From positions 124,001-188,000 of the forward strand of contig NZ_CP024202.1 of the NCBI RefSeq assembly GCF_003932755.1: a DNA stretch of 64,000 nt, read 5' to 3'. This DNA comes from Methylomicrobium sp. wino1 (lineage in GTDB: Bacteria > Pseudomonadota > Gammaproteobacteria > Methylococcales > Methylomonadaceae). The notes beneath the pieces were generated by a model. It saw only the letters and a list, made by a program, of their open reading frames with translations, was not told the origin of the DNA and did not search any database. The position numbers and the translations under genes were made by a program. Position 1 is the stretch's first letter. Each line of letters starts with the position of its first letter. This document shows positions 50,040 through 58,737 of the stretch, in pieces.

Positions 50040-51370
50040 TAGTGCCCCGCTTTGCTGACCTCTTTACTGACCGAGTAGTCGCCTTCAAAAAAGTCTTTGC
50101 CTTCTGGGATTGTGTCTGCTTTATCACAGACCTCTTTAATGGCTTGTTCCAGAATGTCGATGCCATTTTCCAGCTCCGCATCAGTAATGATCAGCGGGCA
50201 CAGGAACTTCACAACATGATCGTCTGCACCACTGGTTTCAATGATCAGACCTTTCTGAAAACATCTGCGGGTTATCTGGCCGGCCAAATCACCGCTGACA
50301 CAGTTAATGCCTCGGAACATACCACGTCCATGCGAGTTGAAATTGCCCTCGCCATACTTGGCGACAATGACATTTACACGATCGGCAATGTACCGACCTT
50401 TGCGCTGGATATCTTTGGCAAAGCTGTCGTCCTTCCAGAAGTGATCAATAGCCGCCTTGGCGGTGACAAAGGCATGATTATTGCCTCGGAAGGTGCCATT
50501 GTGTTCACCCGGCGACCATTCATCGATTTCGGGTTTCATCAAAACAATGGCTAACGGCAAACCATAACCGCTCAGCGATTTCGACAAAGTCACAATATCA
50601 GGATAAATTCCGGCTTCTTCAAAGCTGAAGAAAGTGCCGGTGCGGCCACAACCGGCCTGGATGTCATCAATAATCAGCAACACATCATGTCGTTTGCAGA
50701 TTTCCGACAGGCTTTTTAACCAAGTCATTGACGCGGCGTTGATACCCCCTTCGCCCTGTACCGTTTCAACAATGACGGCTGCCGGCTTGTCGACACCGCT
50801 GCTGGAATCCGACAGCATTTTGTCGAGCAAATTGGTGGTATCAAAATCATCACCCAGATAGCCGTCATAGGGAATACGGGTTGAGCCATGCAAGGCAATG
50901 CCGGCACCGCCACGATGAGTGGAGTTGCCGGTAACCGACAATGATCCCAGCGTCTGGCCATGCCAACCATTAGTAAACGAAATAATGTTTTCACGACCGG
51001 TTTTTTTGCGGGCAATCTTCAGTGCCGCTTCAACCGCGTTGGTGCCGGTGGGGCCGGTAAACATCACAATATAGTCCAAGTTCCGCGGCTTTAAAATGTA
51101 CTCATTAAAGCTTTCCAGAAACTCACCCTTGGCACGGGTATGCAAGTCCAGACCCTGCGTGATGCCATCATTCTGGATGTACTCAAGCAGCTTTTCCTTA
51201 AATACCGGGTGATTGTGGCCGTAATTTAGGGAACCTGCACCAGCGAGAAAATCCAGATATTCGTTGCCTTCATGGTCATAGATTTTTGCGCCTTGGGCAC
51301 GATCAAACACGCGTGGAAAAGCGCGGGCATACGAACGGACTTCTGATTCAATTTCTTCAAAGATCTTCAT
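50039..51370 (-). CDS. ectB: L-2,4-diaminobutyrate transaminase
   Basis: PLP class III aminotransferase converting aspartate semialdehyde to diaminobutyrate with glutamate. 443 residues. IIDDIQAGCGRTG (Asp235-236 region) and the PLP lysine Lys264 in TLSKSLSGYGLP are present, as are MFTGPTGTNAVEAALK and the C-terminal SGADDHVVKFLCPL. The stop TAA falls exactly at the edge of the inserted element B, so the C-terminus (EVSKAGH) is intact or nearly so. 41 nt after ectA. Confidence 0.97.
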   Translation of the reverse strand: MKIFEEIESEVRSYARAFPRVFDRAQGAKIYDHEGNEYLDFLAGAGSLNYGHNHPVFKEKLLEYIQNDGITQGLDLHTRAKGEFLESFNEYILKPRNLDYIVMFTGPTGTNAVEAALKIARKKTGRENIISFTNGWHGQTLGSLSVTGNSTHRGGAGIALHGSTRIPYDGYLGDDFDTTNLLDKMLSDSSSGVDKPAAVIVETVQGEGGINAASMTWLKSLSEICKRHDVLLIIDDIQAGCGRTGTFFSFEEAGIYPDIVTLSKSLSGYGLPLAIVLMKPEIDEWSPGEHNGTFRGNNHAFVTAKAAIDHFWKDDSFAKDIQRKGRYIADRVNVIVAKYGEGNFNSHGRGMFRGINCVSGDLAGQITRRCFQKGLIIETSGADDHVVKFLCPLIITDAELENGIDILEQAIKEVCDKADTIPEGKDFFEGDYSVSKEVSKAGH

Positions 51371-51411
51371 TCTAATTCTCTCTTCAGCAGATGGGATAAT
51401 AGTGTAGTGAA

Positions 51412-51930
51412 CTAAGCCTGAACCGCTTTGAACGGACCGACCTTCACCAGCATTTCGGTTTCATGTTGATCTGCAAAATGGCGAGTCTTGTCAAACATCA
51501 CAGCACTGCCAATTTGGGTGTCCAGTTTTTTTGCCAGCCCCTCAAATAGAGCCCATGAGGCCTGATTATTCGGGGTGATGGTCGTCTCGATACGGTTAAT
51601 ATCCTGATTGGCCGGTCGAGCCAGAATGGCTAAGAGCATCCGCGTGGCAAGCCCTTGACCACGGGCTTTTTCGCCGACAGCCACCTGCCAGACAAACAAT
51701 GTATCCGGATGTTGCGGAATACGGTAACCCGAGACAAAACCAACCAACTCATCGCCAATACTGGCCGCCACCGCCGTTTCAGAAAAATGGCTGCTCTGCA
51801 ACAGATTGCAGTACATCGAATTAGGATCCAAGGGCGGACACTCGCTAATCAGCCTGTGTACCTGTGCTCCGACCTCGGCAGTAGGCTGACTAAGAGTAAT
51901 GGTCGGTGAAGCAGTTTTAGCAGATAACAT
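51412..51930 (-). CDS. ectA: L-2,4-diaminobutyrate N-gamma-acetyltransferase
   Basis: GNAT enzyme acetylating diaminobutyrate. 172 residues from ATG 51930 (MLSAKTASPTITL); the TTG 33 nt upstream is unlikely. Acetyl-CoA loop VAVGEKARGQGLATRML and LDPNSMYCNLLQSSHF, typical of EctA. First gene of the operon, with the EctR operator 124 nt upstream. Confidence 0.96.
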   Translation of the reverse strand: MLSAKTASPTITLSQPTAEVGAQVHRLISECPPLDPNSMYCNLLQSSHFSETAVAASIGDELVGFVSGYRIPQHPDTLFVWQVAVGEKARGQGLATRMLLAILARPANQDINRIETTITPNNQASWALFEGLAKKLDTQIGSAVMFDKTRHFADQHETEMLVKVGPFKAVQA

Positions 51931-52053
51931 ATAAACAACTCTATTATTTAGCTTTCTGTACAATACATTCGGTTTTGATTGGATAAGCCGGGCTTAAATT
52001 TTGATTTTTATTAGAGTTCAGCACAAATATTCTGGCTTCATTGAAAAACATAA

Positions 52054-52071
52054 TATATAGTACACTAAATA
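52054..52071. promoter_or_regulatory. EctR operator overlapping the ect promoter
   Basis: TATATAGT-AC-ACTAAATA, two 8-bp half-sites in inverted orientation with a 2-bp spacer. This equals, on the other strand, the EctR1 site I recall for M. alcaliphilum (TATTTAGT-GT-ACTATATA). On the minus strand a TTGAAA (about 52077-52072) and a TATTAT-like -10 lie across it, so repressor binding would block ectA transcription. The 251-nt ectA-ectR gap holds this site and probably a second promoter for ectR. Confidence 0.8.
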
Positions 52072-52181
52072 TTTCAAATGTCCAGACCACGTACATTTAC
52101 CATAGATTGATTAGATGTCATATCAAATTACAGTAATGGCTTTGTAACGCAACGGTCTCTATTTAGATAGATTGGTGATCA

Positions 52182-52724
52182 ATGATGCAAAACCCACAAC
52201 CACACGCCCCCCATTCGCTGGATACGCTCGACTTAAATCCGGTTGAAAAAGAACATTTGCTGAATCAAATTGAAGAAGTACTGGTCGCATTACGCAGAGT
52301 CATACGTGCCACAGACTTACACTCAAAATATCTGGCAAAAACTACCAGCCTGACCGCACCGCAGATTCTTTTATTGCAGACACTGCGCGCCAAAGGTCAA
52401 CTGACCATTGGGGAGCTAGCTCAGGACATGAGTCTCAGCCAGGCAACTGTGACAACAATTCTGGATCGCCTGGAAAAACGTCAACTGGTGTTCCGGCAGC
52501 GCTCCCAGACGGACAAGCGAAAAGTCCATGCCTACATGACCGAGGCGGCCACGGAAATGCTAATAAATGCGCCTATCCCTTTGCAGGATCGCTTTACACG
52601 GGAATTCAGTAAACTACAGGAATGGGAACAGTTGATGATTATTGCATCACTCCAGCGTGTTGCTCAGATGATGGACGCGCAGGATATCCCTGTCACTAAA
52701 GAAGCATTTGATTTTCCAGTTTAA
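52182..52724 (+). CDS. ectR: MarR-family regulator of the ectoine operon
   Basis: 180 residues, MarR winged helix (KGQLTIGELAQDMSLSQATVTTILDRLEKRQLVFRQRSQTDKRKVHAYMTEA, residues about 85-135 in pieces) with an N-terminal helical extension (NPVEKEHLLNQIEEVLVALRRVIRATDLHSKYL). Divergent from ectA. EctR1 is a salt-responsive repressor of ectABC-ask in methanotrophs; position and operator support the same role. Confidence 0.92.
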   Translation: MMQNPQPHAPHSLDTLDLNPVEKEHLLNQIEEVLVALRRVIRATDLHSKYLAKTTSLTAPQILLLQTLRAKGQLTIGELAQDMSLSQATVTTILDRLEKRQLVFRQRSQTDKRKVHAYMTEAATEMLINAPIPLQDRFTREFSKLQEWEQLMIIASLQRVAQMMDAQDIPVTKEAFDFPV

Positions 52725-52869
52725 GCTCTGATGATTCGGCTCAGCTGCAACCAGTCATTGACCAAGTGCGCCGCCGGGGTCACAGAGGTCCTCACTAGAC
52801 ACATCCCATACCTTTTATTCTTAGACGGCTTTTCAATCAAAAGGGAGCAATGCATTGTTTAGCCTAATT

Positions 52870-52895
52870 GGACCAGGGCTTCAACAACTCTGCCC
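52870..52895. repeat. Small REP-like hairpin with loop TTCAACAACTC (copy 2)
   Basis: GGGCTTCAACAACTCTGCCC: stem GGGC/GCCC with the loop shared with 47637. It sits 3' of the minus-strand flippase gene. Confidence 0.5.
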
Positions 52896-52907
52896 TATTA
52901 ATTGCAT

Positions 52908-53795
52908 TTACTTTTTCAACAAAAAAAACAAGCCCAGGAGTGTCGTCAACGAGTAGCTGAAACCGTAGATGATCGATATCGCCGCACTCTCCTCTGCCGG
53001 CAAACCGGCAAACGATAAAACATATACGGCGAATATTTCTCTCGTCCCCCAATCCGAAATAGAAATAGGCAACAATGTCAACCCAACGAAAATAAGCGGT
53101 AATAATGTAAACAGCGTAAACGGCAGCTTCGGGGCGCCCAAACCGTAAGCCGCCAATAAAAAGCCAAGCATCAATAATAATTGAATCAACGACGATAACT
53201 CATAATGCGACTGCCCGAGACTCATGACGTCACTGATTTTATTACGATCCATCAAGACTCGAATTTTCGTAGAAAACACGACTCTAAACAGAACAACACC
53301 TGAAATCGCTGCGATCGCCAGACTTTGCAGCAACGTCGCGACCGGAATCATTTCGGCAAATAGCGGCCAATTCAACGGCAACGCCAGTAGCAGTATAAAT
53401 ACTAAAGCAACCAATCCCGATAAACGGTCAAGCACTTGACTACCGATCAGCGATTGGTTATCACCATAATCTTGAAGTACTTTGAACCGAGCCACTTCGG
53501 AAAAAATCAACGGCGGCCCGATTTGACCGCTTAACGCACCAATCCATATTGCTTTCAAATAATCCGTATAAGCAGCCTCAACATTGAATTGTTGAGCAAT
53601 GAGGCGCCATCGGTAAGCCATCAACATCAGCACGGCAATATGGCAAACCACCAAGAGCAATCCGAACGCCGGATTAAAGCCACGCAAAGTTTGCCAGAGT
53701 AAATCGCTATCGGTTTTATTCAAAATGAACACCAACAAGCCGATAGCGACAAACCATCGAAAAATTACTGTTAGCCACTGTTTTGATTTATGCAT
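52908..53795 (-). CDS. UPF0104/lysylphosphatidylglycerol-synthase-TM-like membrane protein
   Basis: 295 residues from ATG 53795 (MHKSKQWLTV), with AGGTGG ribosome site. About eight membrane segments in the AglD/MprF N-terminal flippase-like arrangement (FNPAFGLLLVVCHIAVLMLMAYRWR, ALSGQIGPPLIFSEVARFKVLQDYG, LPISISDWGTREIFAVYVLSFAGLP). Members act in flipping or transferring lipid-linked headgroups; the next genes (glycosyltransferase, CDP-alcohol transferase, methyltransferase) suggest a lipid-modification set. Substrate unknown. Confidence 0.8.
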   Translation of the reverse strand: MHKSKQWLTVIFRWFVAIGLLVFILNKTDSDLLWQTLRGFNPAFGLLLVVCHIAVLMLMAYRWRLIAQQFNVEAAYTDYLKAIWIGALSGQIGPPLIFSEVARFKVLQDYGDNQSLIGSQVLDRLSGLVALVFILLLALPLNWPLFAEMIPVATLLQSLAIAAISGVVLFRVVFSTKIRVLMDRNKISDVMSLGQSHYELSSLIQLLLMLGFLLAAYGLGAPKLPFTLFTLLPLIFVGLTLLPISISDWGTREIFAVYVLSFAGLPAEESAAISIIYGFSYSLTTLLGLFFLLKK

Positions 53796-53820
53796 CGTAC
53801 CCACCTACTCTCTTGAACTT

Positions 53821-53851
53821 AGAAAAAGCATTTCACCATGAAGATCATGAA
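53821..53851. repeat. Short dispersed repeat D, copy 2
   Basis: GAAAAAGCATTTCACCATGAAGATCATGAA matches 56732-56769 and (inverted) 35656-35692. Confidence 0.55.
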
Positions 53852-53861
53852 AGACTTGAAG

Positions 53862-53985
53862 ATACAGGGTTTTCAATTTAAATGAGCTACTAACCATTAA
53901 TAGCCTATGTCATCATTACTGCACTCCAGTCCCCGCCATTGGTTTGATATTTTTTAGTCATTAACTGGATTTGAAAACCCTGTAT
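53862..53985. repeat. Inverted-repeat element bounded by ATACAGGGTTTTCAA
   Basis: ATACAGGGTTTTCAA at 53862-53876 and its exact reverse complement at 53971-53985, 124 bp in all, non-coding. It looks like another short mobile or REP-like element; only one copy in the window. The rest of 53796-54219 has a further ATGAAG-rich stretch (54060-54085) and repeat E at its end. Confidence 0.55.
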
Positions 53986-54194
53986 TACCGCATTGAATTT
54001 ATCTATTAAGCTCATCTGTGATATTGGGACAGTTCATAAAGCACTCAATTCTCTTTCCTTCATTATCTTCATGCCCTTCATGGTAATAAAAAACAAACTA
54101 TAAACATTGTGCCGCATCAGCGCCCTATTGTATAAAACTTTCATTTATCCAATAGGTTAGCGGAATAGTTAGGTAATCCCTTAAAATACCTTAT

Positions 54195-54229
54195 TTGCTT
54201 CATGGTTAAACTACCGAATTCAGGATGAC
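54195..54229. repeat. Short dispersed repeat E, copy 3
   Basis: GCTTCATGGTTAAACTACCG and ATTCAGGATGA, matching the reverse of copies at 35319 and 42959. The glycosyltransferase stop codon (54220) lies within it. Confidence 0.55.
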
Positions 54230-55254
54230 CATTGGCTCGACAAGCAAAATGCTTCCCTACATAACCGTTCAAAAATCGTGAAGCTATGCCCCCACGACCG
54301 ACCATTAAAACATTGCCGACTCCGGAAACTACACCGTAATCTCTTCTTGCTAATCAGCCTTGCTAAATGAACGCGCAGCGCATCAACATCACCGGCGACA
54401 AACAAAAAGCCGTTCACTCCATGTTGAACAATTTGCCCGGCCGCGCCTGTCTGTGAAGAAACGATCGGCAGGCGCATCGCCGCAGCCTCGGCCAGTGCGA
54501 TGCCATAAGATTCATAATGGCTCGCTGAGACAAAGACATCCGAAACACGCATCAATTCGGCGACTTGCTCCGAAGTCAACACGCCCTCGTAACGAATGCG
54601 GTCGAGTAGATTCCACTCGCCGGCAGAACGCCAAAAATGCCGGGTAAATTCCGCATCATCTGTATCGCTCCCGCAGAAATGCCATCGCCACGGCCATTCG
54701 GTCAAGCCGGCCAGCGCTTCAAGAATATCGAGATAGCCTTTTTCCGGCAATAAATTGGCGACACTTAGCATGCGAACGATTAAATCATTGGCCTTTATAG
54801 ACCGTAATTCAGGTTTGAATGCTTCGTCTATGCCCGACTCGCATAAGCCGACCGATTTGCTTGGAAACCGTTTTTGAATCTCGTCGAAAACCGCTTGCCC
54901 GGTTACAATGACAAAACGCATCGACTCGATCGCTCGGCATTCAATCTCGCGCCAAACGGCCCGCTCACGTGTCGCCGCCAACGGGTTCTGAGACGGCAAA
55001 TAATGACATAAAAGACAACAGGGACTGTTCTTCAGAGTTTCAGCCATGCCTGCCAACTCTTGCCAGAATAGACTATCCCAAATCAACAACTCGTAATTTT
55101 CCTGCCATTCGGCCAGCCGTTCGCGATCGATAGCCGAGACAGTGACCGAATGCAACGGAAAACGGCACAGGCGTGCTTGATGTAGTATATTCCGATTATA
55201 GAGATTGCCTCCCGAGATTTCGCCGAGAGGTGGATGTAACAACGCTAACTTCAT
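54220..55254 (-). CDS. Glycosyltransferase family 1 (GT4-like)
   Basis: 344 residues from ATG 55254 (MKLALLHPPLGEISGGNLYNRNILHQ). GT-B fold: N-terminal acceptor domain, then MLSVANLLPEKGYLDILEALAGL, WRWHFCGSDTD and the sugar-nucleotide motif VFVSASHYESYGIALAEAAAMRLPIVSS. Adds a sugar to an unknown acceptor. Its start codon is only 27 nt from that of the divergent CDP-alcohol transferase, so promoters must lie within the opposing genes. C-terminal residues run into a dispersed repeat. Confidence 0.85.
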   Translation of the reverse strand: MKLALLHPPLGEISGGNLYNRNILHQARLCRFPLHSVTVSAIDRERLAEWQENYELLIWDSLFWQELAGMAETLKNSPCCLLCHYLPSQNPLAATRERAVWREIECRAIESMRFVIVTGQAVFDEIQKRFPSKSVGLCESGIDEAFKPELRSIKANDLIVRMLSVANLLPEKGYLDILEALAGLTEWPWRWHFCGSDTDDAEFTRHFWRSAGEWNLLDRIRYEGVLTSEQVAELMRVSDVFVSASHYESYGIALAEAAAMRLPIVSSQTGAAGQIVQHGVNGFLFVAGDVDALRVHLARLISKKRLRCSFRSRQCFNGRSWGHSFTIFERLCREAFCLSSQWSS

Positions 55255-55281
55255 CGCAACACTCCGAATGAATTCGACACC

Positions 55282-55974
55282 ATGATAACGGAACCCTCGA
55301 TACAAGCTAAATTGATTCGTTGGAGCAACCTGCATTCGACAGTCTTGTTAGCGACCAGCACTGCAATGCTGCTGTTCTCATGGCCTATTGAACTATTGCT
55401 AGGCTCTGCGACGTTGTCGTTTGCCTGGTTCATTGTTCGCGGCCAAGGCAATTGGACATCAATAGGTCAATTCGGCCCGGCCAATGCCGCGACCTTGTTC
55501 CGCTTGCTGCTGATCTTTAGCTTGGCGGCTTTCGCCGACCGGCCCGACTCGATAATTCTCCTGGCATTACTGATCCTATGCCTCGACGGCATCGACGGCT
55601 GGTTGGCCCGCAAATTCGACTGCGCTTCGGAATTCGGCGAATATTTCGATAAGGAATCCGATGCTTTTTTCATGCTGGTACTGTGCTGGCTGATCGTGCT
55701 CGATCAGCGCCTGGGTTTGTGGATACTCATACCGGGATTGATGCGCTATGTATTCGTGTGCTTTTTAATGATCTCAAAACCGCCAACCTACAAAGAACAA
55801 CAAACAACCACAGGCAAGATCGTTTTCGTCGTCACGATGCTGTTTTTAATCGCCTGCTTTACCGACTATCCAGCGATCTATCGCCCCTTGGCGCTCGTCA
55901 TCACGTTGCTGCTCAGCTATTCGTTTATCGCCTCGATCCGCTTGATTTACCGCCACGACCGCGATGATGAATAA
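55282..55974 (+). CDS. CDP-alcohol phosphatidyltransferase
   Basis: 230 residues with about six TMs. The family signature D-x2-D-G-x2-A-R-x8-G-x3-D-x3-D is perfect: Asp102, Asp105-Gly106, Ala109-Arg110, Gly119, Asp123, Asp127 (LDGIDGWLARKF...FGEYFDKESD). It joins a CDP-activated lipid or alcohol to an alcohol headgroup. Overlaps the downstream methyltransferase by 11 nt. Confidence 0.88.
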   Translation: MITEPSIQAKLIRWSNLHSTVLLATSTAMLLFSWPIELLLGSATLSFAWFIVRGQGNWTSIGQFGPANAATLFRLLLIFSLAAFADRPDSIILLALLILCLDGIDGWLARKFDCASEFGEYFDKESDAFFMLVLCWLIVLDQRLGLWILIPGLMRYVFVCFLMISKPPTYKEQQTTTGKIVFVVTMLFLIACFTDYPAIYRPLALVITLLLSYSFIASIRLIYRHDRDDE

Positions 55975-56752
55975 GCTTAAAACCCGACAAGTGGCCGATT
56001 CAGCCGATATTCGCGCGTTTTTCGACCGCCTCGCCGCCACTTACAGGGAAGCGCACGGTCGTGCCGACCGCCTTTTAGCTTACCGCCTTTCAATCATCCG
56101 GCCATTGCTCGGCAAACAACACGGCACATTGCTCGAAATCGGCTGCGGCACCGGCCTGCATTTATTCGAATTGACCGGCCTTTATGAACAAGCCATCGGC
56201 ACCGATCTCTCATCAAGCATGATTTCGGAAGCCGATACCCTACGCGAACGACATCCAAATTGTAAATCCATTCGATTCGCGGTCGACCCCGCCGAACAAT
56301 TAAGCACTATCGAATCCGGACAAATCGATACGGTACTGTGCGTCGGCGCCTTGGAACACATGCCGGACAAGCCGAAAGTGCTTAGGCAAATCGCGCGCGT
56401 CTTGAAACCCGGCGGCGAATTCATCTGTCTGACGCCGAACGGCGCTTATTGCTGGTACACATCGATCGCCCGTTGGTTTCATTGGGACACCCGGCACTTA
56501 AGCAGCGACTGCTTCGTGACGCGGCAAGAGCTATGCGGGTTACTGAGCGACGCGGGACTGATGCCGGAAACGATAGGCTATTGGACTTTCATCCCAAAAG
56601 GCGACATGCCTTCGCCCATTTATTGGCTGCTGTCCGGTTTGAATATTATCGGTGAAAGGCTGAAAATACCGGCATTGCGCGGCGGAATATATCTGAAAGC
56701 CGTTTTTAAGGAGGGGCAAAGCAATGAACCTGGAAAAAGCACTTCGCCATGA
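55964..56752 (+). CDS. Class I SAM-dependent methyltransferase
   Basis: 262 residues; motif I LLEIGCGTGLHLFEL (about 57-70), acidic end of beta-2 (AIGTDLSSSMI), and VLCVGALEHMPDKPKVLRQIARVLKPGGEFICLTPNG of the UbiE/lipid methyltransferase type. A C-terminal hydrophobic stretch (SPIYWLLSGLNIIG) suggests membrane contact. Start in the CDP-alcohol gene implies coupling. The last residues (EPGKSTSP) are encoded by dispersed repeat D. Confidence 0.85.
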   Translation: MMNKLKTRQVADSADIRAFFDRLAATYREAHGRADRLLAYRLSIIRPLLGKQHGTLLEIGCGTGLHLFELTGLYEQAIGTDLSSSMISEADTLRERHPNCKSIRFAVDPAEQLSTIESGQIDTVLCVGALEHMPDKPKVLRQIARVLKPGGEFICLTPNGAYCWYTSIARWFHWDTRHLSSDCFVTRQELCGLLSDAGLMPETIGYWTFIPKGDMPSPIYWLLSGLNIIGERLKIPALRGGIYLKAVFKEGQSNEPGKSTSP

Positions 56753-56769
56753 AGATCATGAAGAATAAG
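56732..56769. repeat. Short dispersed repeat D, copy 3
   Basis: GAAAAAGCACTTCGCCATGAAG and on; overlaps the methyltransferase stop (56752). Same as 53821 and 35656. Confidence 0.6.
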
Positions 56770-56773
56770 CAGC

Positions 56774-56806
56774 GTAGCCCGGATGAAGCGTAGCGCAACC
56801 CGGGAA
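56774..56806. repeat. REP-like hairpin (GTAGCCCGGATGAAGCG type)
   Basis: GTAGCCCGGATGAAGCGTAGCGCAACCCGGG is a common gammaproteobacterial intergenic repeat with CCCGGAT.../...AACCCGGG arms. No gene in 56753-56979; further downstream AGCCAC/GTGGCT arms may act as a terminator for the converging genes. Confidence 0.6.
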
Positions 56807-56979
56807 GCCCGGAGCCACGCCATTCCCGTATTCCGCTATGCTGCTTACGGGCTAGTGGCTGAACATATCCATGAGGACGTGAGGTAGAACAATTCTAGGC
56901 GGATAATGTTCCTGTATTTTTCCGCCTTCACACCATCTTTGTCGCTTAGCAATTGCCGAAGAACAAAATCAGTCTCCCA

Positions 56980-58578
56980 CTAAGCTCTGAGCGCGCGTCG
57001 AACGGACAACGGATGCTTGGCGACGGCTTGGTGTTTGTGTAAGCCGGTTATTTCGCAAGTACCGCCTGATCTTTGATACTCGGCGCGAAAGTGATAGATA
57101 AATTCCAATACCGTGCTATCGATCAAATTGGCTTCACTCAAATCGAAAATCACTTGCTTGGCTTTAGGTAAAGTGCCGGCCATGCTTTTTAGCGCAAGAA
57201 AGTTTGAAAACACGGCGGCGCCGTGGACCTGCACATGAAAAATGCCGGGTTCTTGTTCATCAATACGATAGGCGGCCTGAAAAATCTGGGCAGGCTTAAG
57301 CCCCCTCAAGCCATGCAGCGCCAGTTCACTGACAATACCTATCAATACTCCCAACAATAGATCCGTCAGTAAAATACTGACTAGGGTTATGATAAACACC
57401 AGAAAATGACCAAAACCAATACTTAAGGTTTTGGCAAACTCCATCGGCGAGGCGAGTCTGAATCCTGTATAAACCAACAATGCCGCTAATGATGCCAGCG
57501 GAATCTCTTGTATCAGATTGGCGCCTAAGCTGATAAATAGCAGCAGGAATACGCCATGAAAAAAGTTCGACCAGCTGCTTTGCGCGCCATAAGTGATGTT
57601 TGACGAACTGCGCACGATTTCCGCAATCATCGGCAAACCGCCGACCAGCCCGCAGAGCGTATTACCCATGCCGATGGCCATCAAATCGCGGTTCAAATCG
57701 GAACAACAATGTTTGGGATCCAACTTGTCCACCGCCGCGGCGCTCAGCAAGGTTTCTAAACTGCCGATAAGGGTGATGTTAAAAACGCAGAACCAAAAAT
57801 TAGCCGTGCCGATCAGTGCAAAGTCCGGCAGATACAGCGCATCCATCGGATTGTTTGGCATATTGAGCAAAAAAGCAGGACCGATTAAAAACTCGTTCTG
57901 TGTCAAAAATTGCGTTACTACAGAGTGATAACGATGAAGATGATCTAAATCGAAGTAATACGTCAACAGCAAACCGGAAAACAAAACCCAAAGCGGCGCC
58001 GGTAACATACGGCTGAATTTAAATGGAAGACGGGGCCAAAAGATCATGACGGCCAACCCGACCAAGCCAATCATCGCAATAGGGACATTCATATTGATTA
58101 TTGCCTTCGGTATAGCCATCGCTTGTTGCACAATAGAGCCAGCCTCCGCTGGAACTCCCAGCAAAACATAGCTTTGTTTGACCAGAATAATAATACCGAT
58201 GGCCGCCAGCATCCCGTGTACTACCGATGAAGGAAAAAAGGCACTGAGCTTACCGGCACGCAATGCGCCTAGGGCAATTTGGATCAAGCCCGAGAACACA
58301 ATGGCCGCCAGTGTATAGGCAACGCCGGCGGCAGTATTGCCCGCACCCAAGGTATGCACGGAATCCAACACCACCACGATTAAGCCTGCCGCCGGCCCGT
58401 TAATCGTGAGTTCGGTACCACTCACGCGAGACACCAAGAGCCCGCCGATGATCGCGGTAATCAGGCCGCTCATCGGAGGAAATCCCGAGGCCATCGCGAT
58501 ACCTAGACACAACGGCAAGGCAATCAGAGAGACAAAAAAACCGGCACGAAGATCGTTATAGACAAGTGATTGAGGCAT
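56980..58578 (-). CDS. SulP-family anion transporter with STAS domain
   Basis: 532 residues from ATG 58578 (MPQSLVYNDLRAGFFVSLIALPLCLGIAMASG); the longer TTG start lacks support. SulP membrane core (FPPMSGLITAIIGGLLVSRVSGTELTINGPAAGLIV, about 10-14 TMs) and a C-terminal STAS domain (VHGAAVFSNFLALKSMAG...QVIFDLSEANLIDSTVLEFIYHF). Relatives move sulfate or bicarbonate (BicA). With the divergent LysR/NhaR-like regulator, bicarbonate or sodium-linked transport in an alkaliphile is plausible but not shown. Confidence 0.9.
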   Translation of the reverse strand: MPQSLVYNDLRAGFFVSLIALPLCLGIAMASGFPPMSGLITAIIGGLLVSRVSGTELTINGPAAGLIVVVLDSVHTLGAGNTAAGVAYTLAAIVFSGLIQIALGALRAGKLSAFFPSSVVHGMLAAIGIIILVKQSYVLLGVPAEAGSIVQQAMAIPKAIINMNVPIAMIGLVGLAVMIFWPRLPFKFSRMLPAPLWVLFSGLLLTYYFDLDHLHRYHSVVTQFLTQNEFLIGPAFLLNMPNNPMDALYLPDFALIGTANFWFCVFNITLIGSLETLLSAAAVDKLDPKHCCSDLNRDLMAIGMGNTLCGLVGGLPMIAEIVRSSSNITYGAQSSWSNFFHGVFLLLFISLGANLIQEIPLASLAALLVYTGFRLASPMEFAKTLSIGFGHFLVFIITLVSILLTDLLLGVLIGIVSELALHGLRGLKPAQIFQAAYRIDEQEPGIFHVQVHGAAVFSNFLALKSMAGTLPKAKQVIFDLSEANLIDSTVLEFIYHFRAEYQRSGGTCEITGLHKHQAVAKHPLSVRRALRA

Positions 58579-58737
58579 GGACGTTATGAAAAATGATAGG
58601 GTTGTGATAACTGCCAATAGACTATCCTTTCGAACTACTTTAATCTAATAGATAATTTCTGTAGTTTCGTTATATTTTATATATCGATACCGGTAATTCC
58701 GCACCCTTTCCTACATATGTTGCTTAATTGAACGATC

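Noticed and set aside
52864-53052. 62-residue minus-strand ORF ending AELLKPWSN
   Set aside because: Overlaps the flippase gene in another frame; the end comes from the small hairpin repeat at 52870.
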